Shown piece after piece: positions 28,041-36,859 of a DNA stretch of 64,000 nt (the stretch's first letter is position 1; every line of letters begins with the position of its first letter). This DNA is from Latilactobacillus fragifolii (lineage in GTDB: Bacteria; Bacillota; Bacilli; Lactobacillales; Lactobacillaceae): assembly GCF_905332535.1 (NCBI RefSeq), contig NZ_CAJOCF010000004.1, forward strand, positions 1 to 64,000. The letters are read 5' to 3'. Made by a program: the position numbers and the translations under genes. The notes under the pieces were generated by a model. The model worked only from the letters and a program-made list of their open reading frames with translations. It had not been told where the DNA came from and did no database searches.

Positions 28041-28286
28041 TTATTTGATTTTTGTTTTAATGTAAGCAACGGCATCAGCTACCGTACCGATCTTTTCAGC
28101 TTCTTCATCCGGAATTTCAGCACCAAAAGTATCTTCCAATTCCAAGACAAATTCCACGATATCAATTGAATCAGCATCCAAGTCTTCCTTGAAATTCAAT
28201 TCGTTTGTTACCTGATCTTTATTTAACTCAAATCGATCGCCAATAATAGCCGCAATCTTATCAAAGATTTCTTGTTCATTCATCAT
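28041..28286 (-). CDS. acpP: Acyl carrier protein
   Basis: An 81-residue acidic carrier protein. The phosphopantetheine attachment serine lies in [18 protein letters not shown] (Ser 40, or 39 if the second of two adjacent ATGs is used). It carries growing acyl chains in fatty acid synthesis and supplies acyl groups to PlsX, encoded just upstream. It has its own promoter and terminator, so it can be expressed strongly and apart from plsX. The motif reads DSID rather than the common DSLD. Confidence 0.96.
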   Translation of the reverse strand: MMNEQEIFDKIAAIIGDRFELNKDQVTNELNFKEDLDADSIDIVEFVLELEDTFGAEIPDEEAEKIGTVADAVAYIKTKIK

Positions 28287-28343
28287 TAAAAACCTCCAAA
28301 CTGAAACCCTTACTTACGTCCTTAACACTTTGGGTATCCAGTG

Positions 28344-28372
28344 ATTATACATAACTTCGCAACTCAATTCAA
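28344..28372 (-). promoter_or_regulatory. Promoter of acpP
   Basis: TTGAAT (28367-28372) and TATAAT (28344-28349) on the minus strand are 17 bp apart, about 60 bases before acpP. Confidence 0.75.
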
Positions 28373-28434
28373 GTCAATCAAATCAGACTTGCGAAATATA
28401 TTGTAGCGCCTTTGGGGCACGTTGTCCACTTATT

Positions 28435-29448
28435 TCAATCGGTTTCTTTTGAGCTATTTTGTTGGTCAAAATAATCGATTACTTTTTGAATCGTTTGGTT
28501 CGTTAGCATTGCATGAATCTGGCGAACAGTATAGTATACCGTTCGGCCATCTGCCGCACCGTGCGCCTTGACCACTGGGGCTTTCAAGCCTAACAAAACA
28601 GCGCCGCCATAAACAGACGTGTCAAATTTGTCCCGAATCCCACCGACACTCTTTTTCAAGAGCAAACCACCGATTTTTTCTTTGACGCCCGCATCCATGA
28701 TGGCATGTTTCACTTGCGACATCACGATTGTGGCCGTGCCTTCAATTGCTTTAAGTGTCGCATTGCCGGTAAACCCATCGGTGACTACGATATCTGCAAC
28801 CCCTTTTAGGAGTTCACTTGCTTCAACATTACCGATGAAGTTTAACGTTGGATCGTCTGCTAACAGTTGGTGGGCTGCCTTGTGCAACTCATCACCCTTG
28901 CCAGCTTCAGTACCATTGTTCAGCAACCCAATCCGGGGCTTGTGAATGCCACGAACATCCTGTGCGTAAAAATTCCCCATTAAGCCATATTGATACAAGT
29001 GTTCTGGCTTCGCTTCGGCGTTGGCCCCCACATCTAACATGTTGAAGCCTAAATCAGAATTAATGGCTGGAAGGGTAGGCATTAAGCCGGGACGATCGAT
29101 CCCTTTAATCCGCCCAATCACAAATAACCCCGCTGCTAAAAGCGCGCCAGTATTGCCCAATGAAAAAAGTGCGTCTGCTTTTCCGTCTTTAACCGCTTGA
29201 GCAGCTAGGACCATTGAGGCTTGCTTTTTACGGCGAATTGCACGCACTGGTTCATCTTCACTAGTGATTTTTTCGGTGGTGTGCACAATCGTTAACCGCG
29301 TCATATCGTCAATCAACGGTTTGATTTGTAGTTGATCACCATACAATATAAATTCAACATCTGTTAATTCTGAGCGGGCTTGTAATACCCCGGCAATTAC
29401 TGATTGTGGTGCAAAATCACCACCCATTGCGTCTACTGCAATTTTCAT
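28435..29448 (-). CDS. plsX: Phosphate acyltransferase PlsX
   Basis: A 337-residue enzyme that converts acyl-ACP plus phosphate to acyl-phosphate, the first step of the PlsX/PlsY route to phosphatidic acid. Features are the start [18 protein letters not shown], the central [14 protein letters not shown], and [19 protein letters not shown]. The ATG at 29448 follows AGAGGAATG; two more upstream in-frame starts are less likely. It lies 20 bases after recG and upstream of acpP. FakA, which makes acyl-phosphate from free fatty acids, is encoded in the same unit. Confidence 0.96.
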   Translation of the reverse strand: MKIAVDAMGGDFAPQSVIAGVLQARSELTDVEFILYGDQLQIKPLIDDMTRLTIVHTTEKITSEDEPVRAIRRKKQASMVLAAQAVKDGKADALFSLGNTGALLAAGLFVIGRIKGIDRPGLMPTLPAINSDLGFNMLDVGANAEAKPEHLYQYGLMGNFYAQDVRGIHKPRIGLLNNGTEAGKGDELHKAAHQLLADDPTLNFIGNVEASELLKGVADIVVTDGFTGNATLKAIEGTATIVMSQVKHAIMDAGVKEKIGGLLLKKSVGGIRDKFDTSVYGGAVLLGLKAPVVKAHGAADGRTVYYTVRQIHAMLTNQTIQKVIDYFDQQNSSKETD

Positions 29449-29468
29449 TATCATTCCTCTTTCCATTT

Positions 29469-31511
29469 TTAATCTAACGTTAGGTAATTCTGCTTTTGTT
29501 GTTGTAAGTATCTTTTGAGTGGTGTATGTTCTGGTGCTGCCAACGCTGGATCGCGCGTAAAGATTTTTTGTACCTCTTGCTGAGCAACTTGTAAACTAGC
29601 AAAATCCGCTACTGGATCACCGACTTTAAAAACCGGCAAGCCCGATTGGCGATCGCCGAAGACTTCGCCTGGACCCCGCAGTTCCAAATCCTTTTGCGCA
29701 ACAACGAAACCATCCGTCGTTTCCGTCATAATGGTCATTCGATCAACACCTTGTTGGTTCTTCGGATCAGCTACTAAGATACAGTATGCTTTTTTCTGGC
29801 CACGACCGACCCGCCCCCGCAATTGATGCAACTGGGCTAGACCAAAACGATCCGCATCAAAAATAAGCATTACCGTCGCATTGGGCACATCAACCCCAAC
29901 TTCAACGACCGTCGTTGAAACCAACAATTGAATTTTATTCGCAGAAAAAGCGTTCATAATCTGATTTTTTTCATCATCTTTTAACTGACCATGCAACAAC
30001 GCAACATGGTAATCAGGTTCAAACTGTTCGGCTAGCGTCGCATAGATTTCCTCAGCATTCTTTAAATCCATCTGCGCCGATTCAGCAATCAATGGTGTAA
30101 TTGCAAAGACTTGTGAGTTTGCCTCAAGTTGCTTCCGGACAAAACTGAGTGCCTGTTCCACTTGATTACTACGCACCCAGCTGGTTTCGATTGGTAGCCG
30201 CCCTTTGGGTAATTCGTCAATGGTAGAAACATCCATCTCACCATACGCCGTAATCGCCAACGTTCGCGGAATGGGCGTCGCAGTCATCGCCAGGATGTCA
30301 GGCTGTAGCCCCTTTTCACGCAGAATCCGCCGTTGATTGACACCAAAGCGGTGTTGTTCATCAATTACAGCAAACCCTAACTTATGATAGACCACGGCAT
30401 CTTGAATCAACGCATGGGTGCCAACAATGATATTGATTTGGCCGGATTCAATGTCCGCCAGTAATTTCCGCCGCTCTTTGAGCGCCGTTGAGCCAGTCAA
30501 TAAACCAACTGTCACATTCATTGGGGCCATTAATCGTTGCAAACTTTGATAGTGTTGCTCTGCCAAAATTTCCGTTGGGACCATCAGCGCGGCCTGATAG
30601 CCAGCAGTAACCGCTGCGAATAACGCAATTGCTGCCACAATTGTTTTCCCGGAACCAACATCTCCTTGAAGAAGTCGATTCATATGCGCTGGTGATTTTA
30701 AATCAAGACAGATTTCATTAACAACGCGTTTTTGCGCATCGGTTAAATCAAACGGCAAGGTTTGAATAAACGCTTTAAGGGCTTCATTTTGATACGGTAA
30801 AGCTAGGCCGTTTGCCACATGCCGATCAGCCTGTTTAATAGCCTGTAATTGCATCTGATAGCGGAAGAATTCGTGAAAGATGGCACTTCGGCGTGCTTGC
30901 TTTGCTTCAAGATACGTGCTTGGAAAATGCATGCCGGCAATCAAATCACGTTCGTTCATTAACTTGTAACGTGTGCGAATGTCCGCTGGAATCAATTCCG
31001 GAATAACATCGCGATAGCCATCAAAGGCTTCTTGGATCATCTTAACGAGTGTCCCTTGACGGATACTCTTATTAACAGAATAGATAGCCGCAAACGATGG
31101 ATTCTCCGCTGATTGAACCGCAAGAACCTTCATCCCCGTCAACGTATGGCGGCGAGCATCCCACTTACCATAAATGGCAACATCAACGCCGGCTTCAAAC
31201 TTATCTTTGAGATAAGGCTGATTAAAAAAAGTCACCATCACGACATCGTGCTCAATCAAGAGTCGTACATTAAGGCGGGTCTTCCCCGGTCCCCAACGAC
31301 TGATGACCGGATCGGCGACGACCGTTCCTTTTAAGGTCACCTTTTCCTGATCGGCTACCGTGGATAAATCCTTAACCTTTAAATCTTCATAACGAAATGG
31401 AAAATAATACAATAAATCACTGATGGTCCTAATACCAAGCTGCTCGAGGGCTGTCAGGCGTTTCGGGCCGACGCCAGCTAAGACAGCAACAGAATCCGTT
31501 AAACTTAACAT
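29469..31511 (-). CDS. recG: ATP-dependent DNA helicase RecG
   Basis: A 680-residue helicase that remodels stalled forks and Holliday junctions. The N-terminal wedge/OB domain begins with [20 protein letters not shown]. The helicase core has Walker [14 protein letters not shown], the DEQH box [23 protein letters not shown], and motif [17 protein letters not shown]. The ATG at 31511 with AGGAGG is chosen over longer starts. It is followed closely by plsX. Confidence 0.97.
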   Translation of the reverse strand: MLSLTDSVAVLAGVGPKRLTALEQLGIRTISDLLYYFPFRYEDLKVKDLSTVADQEKVTLKGTVVADPVISRWGPGKTRLNVRLLIEHDVVMVTFFNQPYLKDKFEAGVDVAIYGKWDARRHTLTGMKVLAVQSAENPSFAAIYSVNKSIRQGTLVKMIQEAFDGYRDVIPELIPADIRTRYKLMNERDLIAGMHFPSTYLEAKQARRSAIFHEFFRYQMQLQAIKQADRHVANGLALPYQNEALKAFIQTLPFDLTDAQKRVVNEICLDLKSPAHMNRLLQGDVGSGKTIVAAIALFAAVTAGYQAALMVPTEILAEQHYQSLQRLMAPMNVTVGLLTGSTALKERRKLLADIESGQINIIVGTHALIQDAVVYHKLGFAVIDEQHRFGVNQRRILREKGLQPDILAMTATPIPRTLAITAYGEMDVSTIDELPKGRLPIETSWVRSNQVEQALSFVRKQLEANSQVFAITPLIAESAQMDLKNAEEIYATLAEQFEPDYHVALLHGQLKDDEKNQIMNAFSANKIQLLVSTTVVEVGVDVPNATVMLIFDADRFGLAQLHQLRGRVGRGQKKAYCILVADPKNQQGVDRMTIMTETTDGFVVAQKDLELRGPGEVFGDRQSGLPVFKVGDPVADFASLQVAQQEVQKIFTRDPALAAPEHTPLKRYLQQQKQNYLTLD

Positions 31512-31560
31512 TGACAGCCTCCTATAACGTCTTTTAGCGCCCATTGATGACGCACTTATC

Positions 31561-31602
31561 AAAAAACGGGAATCAGGTATCTTTTCAGCCTCATTCCCGT
31601 TT
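31561..31602 (-). terminator. Terminator after fakA
   Basis: AAACGGGAAT pairs with ATTCCCGTTT, with a minus-strand T run. It lies between fakA and recG and overlaps the region just before the recG start. Confidence 0.75.
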
Positions 31603-31613
31603 TATTTGATTAA

Positions 31614-33284
31614 TTATTCAACTGAAATCAAGTATGGGTAAACTGGTTGATTCCCTTCATGTATTTCAACTTCTAATTCTGGATCTTGAGCTATGATGGC
31701 ATCACTGATTTGCTCAGCTTCTGCTGCATCGCCATCTTCCCCAATAATAATGGTGACAATTTCGCTATCTTCATCAAGCATTGTTTGGACCATTTCAATA
31801 GCTGCTGTTAAGCGTTCAGCCGTCGAGACCTTAATTTTACCATCGATAATGCCCATATAATCGTCTTTCTTAATTTCAAGACCGTCTAAAGTCGTATCCC
31901 GAATTGATTGGGTGACTTGTCCACTAATCACAGTATCTAGCGCCTCAGTCATCGCTTCTTGATTAGCAGCCAATTCAGCAGATGGGTCAAATGATAGTAG
32001 GGCCGTCATCCCTTGGGCAATCGTCCGGCTTTGCACAATTGCCACTGGAATATCAGCCACTTCTGCAGCTTGTTGTGCGGCTAAGAAAATATTCTTATTA
32101 TTTGGTAACAAGATTACTTGTTTAGCATTGGCCGCCTTAATAGCATCTAAAATATCTTGCGTACTTGGATTCATGGTTTGCCCACCACTTAAGATATAAG
32201 TAGCCCCTAAACTCTTGAAGAGTTCAGCGATTCCGGCACCAGCTGCAATGGCAATAATCCCGTTTTCAACCGGTTCAGCTTGAACGGGGGTCGTGGCTTG
32301 TTGGTCGTTTTCAACAATCGTATCATGTTGCAAACGCATGTTATCGACTTTAATCTTCACTAATGAACCAAAGTGTTGGCCATAAGCCATGACTGCCCCG
32401 GGATGTTCCGTATGCACGTGGACCTTGACAACTTCTTCATCGGCAACAACCAAGAGGGAGTCCCCGACACCGTCTAAATGATTGCGGAATTCATCATAAT
32501 CAAATTCACGATCGACAGTTGTCCCGTCGCCAAGAGCGACCATAATTTCAGTACAGTAGCCGTTTTCGATATCTTCTGTCCCCATTTGAGCAGTTTGATG
32601 ATGATTGGCGTTCACCATTTCATCCATTTCCGCTTCATCTGGTGTATAAAGATCCTTGGCAGGCGCTTGCCCGGTTAAGCCTTCTAAAAAACCTTCATAA
32701 ATGAAGACCAATCCTTGACCACCAGAATCGACAACGCCAACTTCTTTTAAAACCGGCAACAATTCGGGGGTCTTCAACAAGGCCTTCTTAGCCCCCTCAA
32801 CAACAGCTTCGATAACTGCGCCAATATCATCACTTTGACTAGCAACTTTGGCCCCAGCCTTAGCCCCTTCTCTGGCAACCGTTAAGATGGTTCCTTCAAC
32901 GGGTTTCATGACTGCTTTATAAGCCGTCTGAACGCCACTGGTAAATGCGTCCGCTAAATCTTGTGCATTCAACGTTTCTTTTTCGGCCATGCTCTTAGAA
33001 AAACCACGGAAAATTTGGGAACTGATAACCCCGGAGTTACCCCGAGCGCCCATCAAAAGCCCCTTGGCTAAACTCTTAGATAATTCACCGACAGATTGCG
33101 CGTTATTTTCATTAACTGCTTTGGCCCCACTTTGAAACGTTAAACTCATATTGGTCCCAGTATCCCCATCTGGCACTGGAAAGACGTTTAATGAATTGAC
33201 AAATTCTGCATTTTTAGTGAGCCGATGTGCAGCGACCCGCATCATTGCTTGGAATTCTGCTGCTGTGATTTCAGTAACTTTCAC
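31614..33284 (-). CDS. fakA: Fatty acid kinase, ATP-binding subunit FakA (DhaL-DegV-like)
   Basis: A 556-residue protein, formerly YloV. An N-terminal DhaL-type kinase domain has SLNVFPVPDGDTGTNMSLTF and LLMGARGNSGVISSQIFRGF. A middle domain and a C-terminal DegV-like domain (ATYILSGGQTMNPSTQDILDAI) follow. With a FakB lipid carrier it phosphorylates exogenous fatty acids so that they can enter PlsX/PlsY phospholipid synthesis. No fakB is in this window. It lies 64 bases after the Asp23-like gene, as in many Firmicutes. Confidence 0.92.
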   Translation of the reverse strand: MKVTEITAAEFQAMMRVAAHRLTKNAEFVNSLNVFPVPDGDTGTNMSLTFQSGAKAVNENNAQSVGELSKSLAKGLLMGARGNSGVISSQIFRGFSKSMAEKETLNAQDLADAFTSGVQTAYKAVMKPVEGTILTVAREGAKAGAKVASQSDDIGAVIEAVVEGAKKALLKTPELLPVLKEVGVVDSGGQGLVFIYEGFLEGLTGQAPAKDLYTPDEAEMDEMVNANHHQTAQMGTEDIENGYCTEIMVALGDGTTVDREFDYDEFRNHLDGVGDSLLVVADEEVVKVHVHTEHPGAVMAYGQHFGSLVKIKVDNMRLQHDTIVENDQQATTPVQAEPVENGIIAIAAGAGIAELFKSLGATYILSGGQTMNPSTQDILDAIKAANAKQVILLPNNKNIFLAAQQAAEVADIPVAIVQSRTIAQGMTALLSFDPSAELAANQEAMTEALDTVISGQVTQSIRDTTLDGLEIKKDDYMGIIDGKIKVSTAERLTAAIEMVQTMLDEDSEIVTIIIGEDGDAAEAEQISDAIIAQDPELEVEIHEGNQPVYPYLISVE

Positions 33285-33348
33285 GAATGTTCCTCCTTGA
33301 ACAAAAACAAATAGAACTGGACCTAGTGGCCAGCTCCGCTAATTAGTT

Positions 33349-33711
33349 TTAGTCTTCTAATACCCGTACACCTTGAACGTAGATATTCACTGAGTTCGCA
33401 CTGACCCCCAGCATTGTTTCAAGATTGTACTTCACTTTACTCTGGACGTTACGGCAAACTTCAGAGATCTTAATGCCATAACCAACAATAATATAGACAT
33501 CAATCGCAACGCCGTTGTCTTCTTGACGGACTACGACCCCGCGATTATAATTCTCACGATTCAAAATATCATTTAAATTGTCACGAATTTGATTCTTACT
33601 TGCCATTCCAACAATCCCGTAGATATCTGTTGCAGCGCCGCCTACGACGGTTGCAATCACGTTATTGGTAATATCAATGTCACCATATTGTGTTTTAATT
33701 TTAACAGCCAT
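33349..33711 (-). CDS. Asp23/Gls24 family protein (YloU-like)
   Basis: A 120-residue Asp23/Gls24 family protein. It starts MAVKIKTQYGDIDITNNVIA, with the family core VAIDVYIIVGYGIKISEVCRNVQSKV and the end VNIYVQGVRVLED. Relatives (YloU) are encoded directly before fakA; some members localise to the membrane and respond to envelope stress. The role here is not known. The ATG follows GGAGG. A second family member lies at 54362-54805. Confidence 0.9.
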   Translation of the reverse strand: MAVKIKTQYGDIDITNNVIATVVGGAATDIYGIVGMASKNQIRDNLNDILNRENYNRGVVVRQEDNGVAIDVYIIVGYGIKISEVCRNVQSKVKYNLETMLGVSANSVNIYVQGVRVLED

Positions 33712-33875
33712 TAAAATAGCCTCCTTGTGCCATACTTATTGTTATTTTAGCATAGCGACGAAGAGTTGCAAAGCAACTGCCGATGAATTCTTCCACAATT
33801 ACGGCTTATTTTTAGACTTTAATGAGTTTAAACGACTTATTTTGGACTGTCAAGTAAATTTCCTTGAAAGAGCTC

Positions 33876-33904
33876 TTGCATTCCCCAAACTATTATGGTA
33901 AATT
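33876..33904 (+). promoter_or_regulatory. Promoter of rpmB
   Basis: TTGCAT (33876-33881) and TAAATT (33899-33904) are 17 bp apart, and the -10 is extended by TGG. It would give a leader of about 105 bases. Confidence 0.6.
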
Positions 33905-33922
33905 ATTTAAGTGAATTGTATG

Positions 33923-33993
33923 AGCCGGTGTGCATGCATGCAACTATTAAGACTAACTGAATCATATTATGTTTCTCGTTAATTCTACCGGCT
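33923..33993 (+). promoter_or_regulatory. Structured 5' leader of rpmB
   Basis: AGCCGGT (33923-33929) pairs perfectly with ACCGGCT (33987-33993). The enclosed RNA begins with the 12-base palindrome TGCATGCATGCA (33931-33942). The closing stem ends 7 bases before the AAAGGAGGA ribosome site. It could be a ribosomal-protein autoregulatory leader; no family is recognised. Confidence 0.45.
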
Positions 33994-34016
33994 TTACTTA
34001 AAGGAGGAATAAGACC

Positions 34017-34202
34017 ATGGCAAAAGACGTTATTACCGGCCGTAAAACATCATTTGGCAACAAGCGTTCACACGCTTTGAACGCATCGCGTCGTTCTTGG
34101 AAGCCAAACTTACAAAAAGTACGTATCTTAGTTGATGGCAAGCCTAAACGTGTTTGGGTTTCAGCCCGTGCTTTGAAATCAGGCAAAGTAACTCGTGTAT
34201 AA
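34017..34202 (+). CDS. rpmB: Large ribosomal subunit protein bL28
   Basis: A 61-residue L28 that begins [20 protein letters not shown] and ends [13 protein letters not shown]. It is the short form without zinc-binding cysteines, as is usual in Firmicutes (C-minus type). It is the only plus-strand gene in the central 32 kb, set between two divergently arranged minus-strand units, with its own promoter, structured leader and terminator. Confidence 0.97.
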
Positions 34203-34212
34203 TTTCATTTGA

Positions 34213-34241
34213 TAGACCGTCAGTTGACGGTCTATTTTTTT
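34213..34241 (+). terminator. Terminator of rpmB
   Basis: TAGACCGTCA and TGACGGTCTA form a perfect 10-bp stem with a 2-base spacer in the apex, followed by seven T. Confidence 0.92.
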
Positions 34242-34289
34242 GCCAAAAAACTGCGAGAATAAATACTGTTTTAAACGCCATAGCTTAAA

Positions 34290-34348
34290 AATGAAGCTAG
34301 GCAGCACGTTGTCGCTAGCTTATCGGTGGTGTGCCGCCTAGTTTCATT
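34290..34348. repeat. Long intergenic hairpin (18-bp stem)
   Basis: AATGAAGCTAGGCAGCAC (34290-34307) pairs with GTGCCGCCTAGTTTCATT (34331-34348) over 18 bp with one mismatch and one G-T pair around a 23-base loop. On the minus strand the stem is followed by TTTT. It lies between two terminators in a 380-base geneless stretch (34242-34622), so no neighbouring gene explains it. The rest of that stretch holds the operon terminator at 34435-34482 and a structured 3' region of thiN. Confidence 0.5.
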
Positions 34349-34434
34349 TCGCGTCATTGCGAATACTGTCAGTTCTATCAGCAAATGTCGTTGGCTAGAC
34401 GCATAGATTCTGCTGAGAATGAGCGCTTTTGCGC

Positions 34435-34482
34435 AAAAAAATCCCCCCGTTATTAAAGCAAAAACTTTAATAACGGGGGGAT
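34435..34482 (-). terminator. Terminator of the gmk-thiN gene run
   Basis: ATCCCCCCGTTATTAAAG pairs perfectly with CTTTAATAACGGGGGGAT, with a short loop and seven T on the minus strand. It is one of the strongest terminators in the window and lies 140 bases after thiN. Confidence 0.93.
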
Positions 34483-34622
34483 TCAATTATCGTTGCGGTT
34501 GATCTTAATATTACAACAGCTGCAACTTGCGTTTAGCTACGGCTAACAGCCGCTTTCGACTAGCCATGCTTGCCACTGCCTGTTAATCTTCAGAAACACC
34601 TAAGTGAGCGCGCGCGCTTTTT

Positions 34623-35273
34623 TTAATCTTTACTTTGAATCACGGCGACCACCCCGGTTTTAAAACTGAACCGGCCAGTCTCGCCAATAAACTCGTTGCT
34701 CGCCCATGAAATGGGGACCTGTGTTTGATAATCGACCAAGCGATACTTTTCGTCCATTAAATTTAACCCCGTCGTTGGGATCAAAGGGACGAAAGCCAAG
34801 TACCGTTTATCAGCTTCTTTTTGTAATTGATATTCACCTGGTGCATAAAAACGAATCGTATTTTGCCGATCACGGATCTCCAAACGGTCTAAAAATGGTT
34901 GGAAACGTGGTTCTAATGGCATAAAGAGATTAGCAAGGAAATGGTCCAAGCGGCCCCCCGTCGCACCATACAGCACAACCTGATCCGCATTGAATTCAGT
35001 GAAGGCAATGGTCAATGCTAACTGGGTGTCAGTGTCATCTTTTTCTGCCTGCACTGAGCGAATATCCTTGACTGCCGATTGAACGGTTGTCCGTTCAGCC
35101 GCCGTCAAGGAATCAAAATCGCCGACCGATACAACGGGTGTTACGCCTTTTTGTAATAAGCGCCATGTGCCCCGATCGGCCGTCACCCAATGACCCTCAA
35201 TCATTTCTGGATGCGCTAATTCTGGGGCCCATTCCGTCACTGGCCCCCCCACTAATACATTAATCCGCGTCAT
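34623..35273 (-). CDS. thiN: Thiamine pyrophosphokinase
   Basis: A 216-residue enzyme that makes thiamine diphosphate from thiamine and ATP. Visible are ADRGTWRLLQKGVTPVVSVGDFDSL, the acidic EKDDTDTQLAL, and LYGATGGRLDHFLAN, which are the known catalytic stretches of the family. It overlaps rpe by 14 bases, so it is coupled to it, as in many Firmicutes where rsgA-rpe-thiN follow the kinase/phosphatase pair. It is the last gene of the long run. Confidence 0.94.
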   Translation of the reverse strand: MTRINVLVGGPVTEWAPELAHPEMIEGHWVTADRGTWRLLQKGVTPVVSVGDFDSLTAAERTTVQSAVKDIRSVQAEKDDTDTQLALTIAFTEFNADQVVLYGATGGRLDHFLANLFMPLEPRFQPFLDRLEIRDRQNTIRFYAPGEYQLQKEADKRYLAFVPLIPTTGLNLMDEKYRLVDYQTQVPISWASNEFIGETGRFSFKTGVVAVIQSKD

Positions 35274-35922
35274 GAACAGCCTGCTTTAAAGTTGCAATCC
35301 GGGTTGTTAAGTCACCAGCAAACGTGTATGAACCAGCAACAAAAACATCCGCGCCCGCTTTTGCACACGCACCAATGGTTTGGTCGTTAACCCCACCATC
35401 GACTTCAATCGTGTAATCTGCATCGGTATGTTGATTACGATAAGTCGCTAATTCAGTGACCTTGTCCAACATAGCTGGGATAAACTGCTGCCCACCAAAG
35501 CCTGGATTGACCGTCATTACTAAGACTTGATCAACCAATGATAAGACCGGTTCAATCGCACTAACCGGCGTCCCTGGATTGATCACCACACCCGCTTTAA
35601 CACCAGCATCTTTAATCATCTGTAGACCACGATAAAGATGTTGCGTTGCTTCAACATGAATCATGATTAAGTCTGCGCCAGCCGCTGCAAATTGTTCAAT
35701 GTAGCGTTCTGGTCGTTCCACCATTAAATGGACATCTAACCCCAACGTCGTCAATGGTCGCAAGCCAGTTACGACTTGTGGGCCAAATGACATGTTAGGT
35801 ACAAACAGCCCGTCCATAATATCAACGTGTAATAAATCGGCGCCCGCCTTTTCAAGGTTTTGAACGTCTCTTTGTAAGTTCATAAAGTCTGCGCTTAGGA
35901 TTGAAGGTGCGATTTGTTTCAT
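35260..35922 (-). CDS. rpe: Ribulose-phosphate 3-epimerase
   Basis: A 220-residue TIM-barrel enzyme interconverting ribulose-5-phosphate and xylulose-5-phosphate. Signatures are IAPSILSADFMNLQRDV, LHVDIMDGLFVPNMSFGP, VMTVNPGFGGQQFIP, and the EVDGGVN metal/catalytic region. Two adjacent ATGs are possible (35925 and 35922); the second is better spaced from GGAG. It lies between rsgA and thiN. Confidence 0.95.
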   Translation of the reverse strand: MKQIAPSILSADFMNLQRDVQNLEKAGADLLHVDIMDGLFVPNMSFGPQVVTGLRPLTTLGLDVHLMVERPERYIEQFAAAGADLIMIHVEATQHLYRGLQMIKDAGVKAGVVINPGTPVSAIEPVLSLVDQVLVMTVNPGFGGQQFIPAMLDKVTELATYRNQHTDADYTIEVDGGVNDQTIGACAKAGADVFVAGSYTFAGDLTTRIATLKQAVHDAD

Positions 35923-35944
35923 CATCAAAACTCCGATCATATTT

Positions 35945-36844
35945 TTATTTTGACTTCTTGTAAACTGGTCTAATATCCTTTAATTCTGCTCTAAACTGTA
36001 AATAATTCGTATAACGACTTTGCATAATTTCACCGTTATCGACCGCTTCTTTAACGGCACATTTCGGTTCCATCACGTGTTGGCACGTTCTAAATTTACA
36101 ACCTTGCCCGATTTCTCTGAACTCTGGGAAGCGATCAACCAAGGTTTCAATCGTCACGTTTAATAAACCGAGCGATGAAAAACCAGGTGTATCCCCGACT
36201 AACCCATCATTCAACGGAATCAACTCAATGTGGCGGGTTGTATGTTTTCCACGATTCAAGCTCTGTGAGATTGCAGCCGTCGCAATGTTGAGGCTTGGAT
36301 CAATATGGTTTAACAACGTTGACTTTCCGGCCCCCGTTTGTCCTGTAAAAACAGTTGTTTTATGCGGGAATGTGGCTTCAATCGCCGCAATAATCTCCGG
36401 CGTAAAAGCCGTGCGTGGTGCAAAAATGCGATAACCAATCTTCGCGTAATACGCCAAATAATCATTGATTTTTTGATATTGTTGATCATTAATCATATCG
36501 GTTTTAGTCAAATAAACTAGCCCCTGCATGTGGAGTGATTCAATATAGATCAAAAAGCGATCCAATAAATTCAATGAAAACGCTGGTTCCACCGCTGAAA
36601 CAATCACGACAGCATTATCGATATTAGCGACTGGTGGTCGAATCATCTCATTTTTACGGTCTAAAATTTCAAGAAGATAGCCACTTTCTGTTTCACTTTC
36701 ACTCTCAAATTCAACAAAATCACCAACAAGTGGCGTAATCTTACGTTTACGGAAATTACCCCGCGCACGTGTTCGATAAATCTTGCCTTCACTTTGTACA
36801 TCGTAAAACCCACTAAGGGCACGAATAATCTGTCCTGTCTGCAA
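35945..36844 (-). CDS. rsgA: Ribosome small subunit GTPase RsgA
   Basis: A 299-residue circularly permuted GTPase that checks late 30S assembly. It has an OB fold at the N terminus, then TKTDM (G4), GQTGAGKSTLLNHI (G1), GDTPGFSSLG (G3), and the C-terminal zinc knuckle C-x5-C-x-H-x5-C in GCKFRTCQHVMEPKCAV. A TTG start at 36844 is proposed because it is the codon correctly spaced from GGGAGGTG and gives the normal N terminus MQTGQIIRALSGFY. It follows pknB by 15 bases. Confidence 0.94.
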   Translation of the reverse strand: MQTGQIIRALSGFYDVQSEGKIYRTRARGNFRKRKITPLVGDFVEFESESETESGYLLEILDRKNEMIRPPVANIDNAVVIVSAVEPAFSLNLLDRFLIYIESLHMQGLVYLTKTDMINDQQYQKINDYLAYYAKIGYRIFAPRTAFTPEIIAAIEATFPHKTTVFTGQTGAGKSTLLNHIDPSLNIATAAISQSLNRGKHTTRHIELIPLNDGLVGDTPGFSSLGLLNVTIETLVDRFPEFREIGQGCKFRTCQHVMEPKCAVKEAVDNGEIMQSRYTNYLQFRAELKDIRPVYKKSK

Positions 36845-36859
36845 TAGGTCACCTCCCAA

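Noticed and set aside
33300-33345. Terminator between the Asp23-like gene and fakA
   Set aside because: The stem CTGGCC/GTCCAG has a mismatch and the T tail is broken by other bases; readthrough is more likely.
34271-34486. 71-codon minus-strand reading frame
   Set aside because: It runs through the strong terminator at 34435-34482 and the 18-bp hairpin, has no ribosome site, and its composition is not protein-like.
34607-34624. AGCGCGCGCGCT followed by T run as a plus-strand terminator
   Set aside because: It is a self-complementary block without a proper loop and no plus-strand gene precedes it. It is noted only as an alternating purine-pyrimidine tract.
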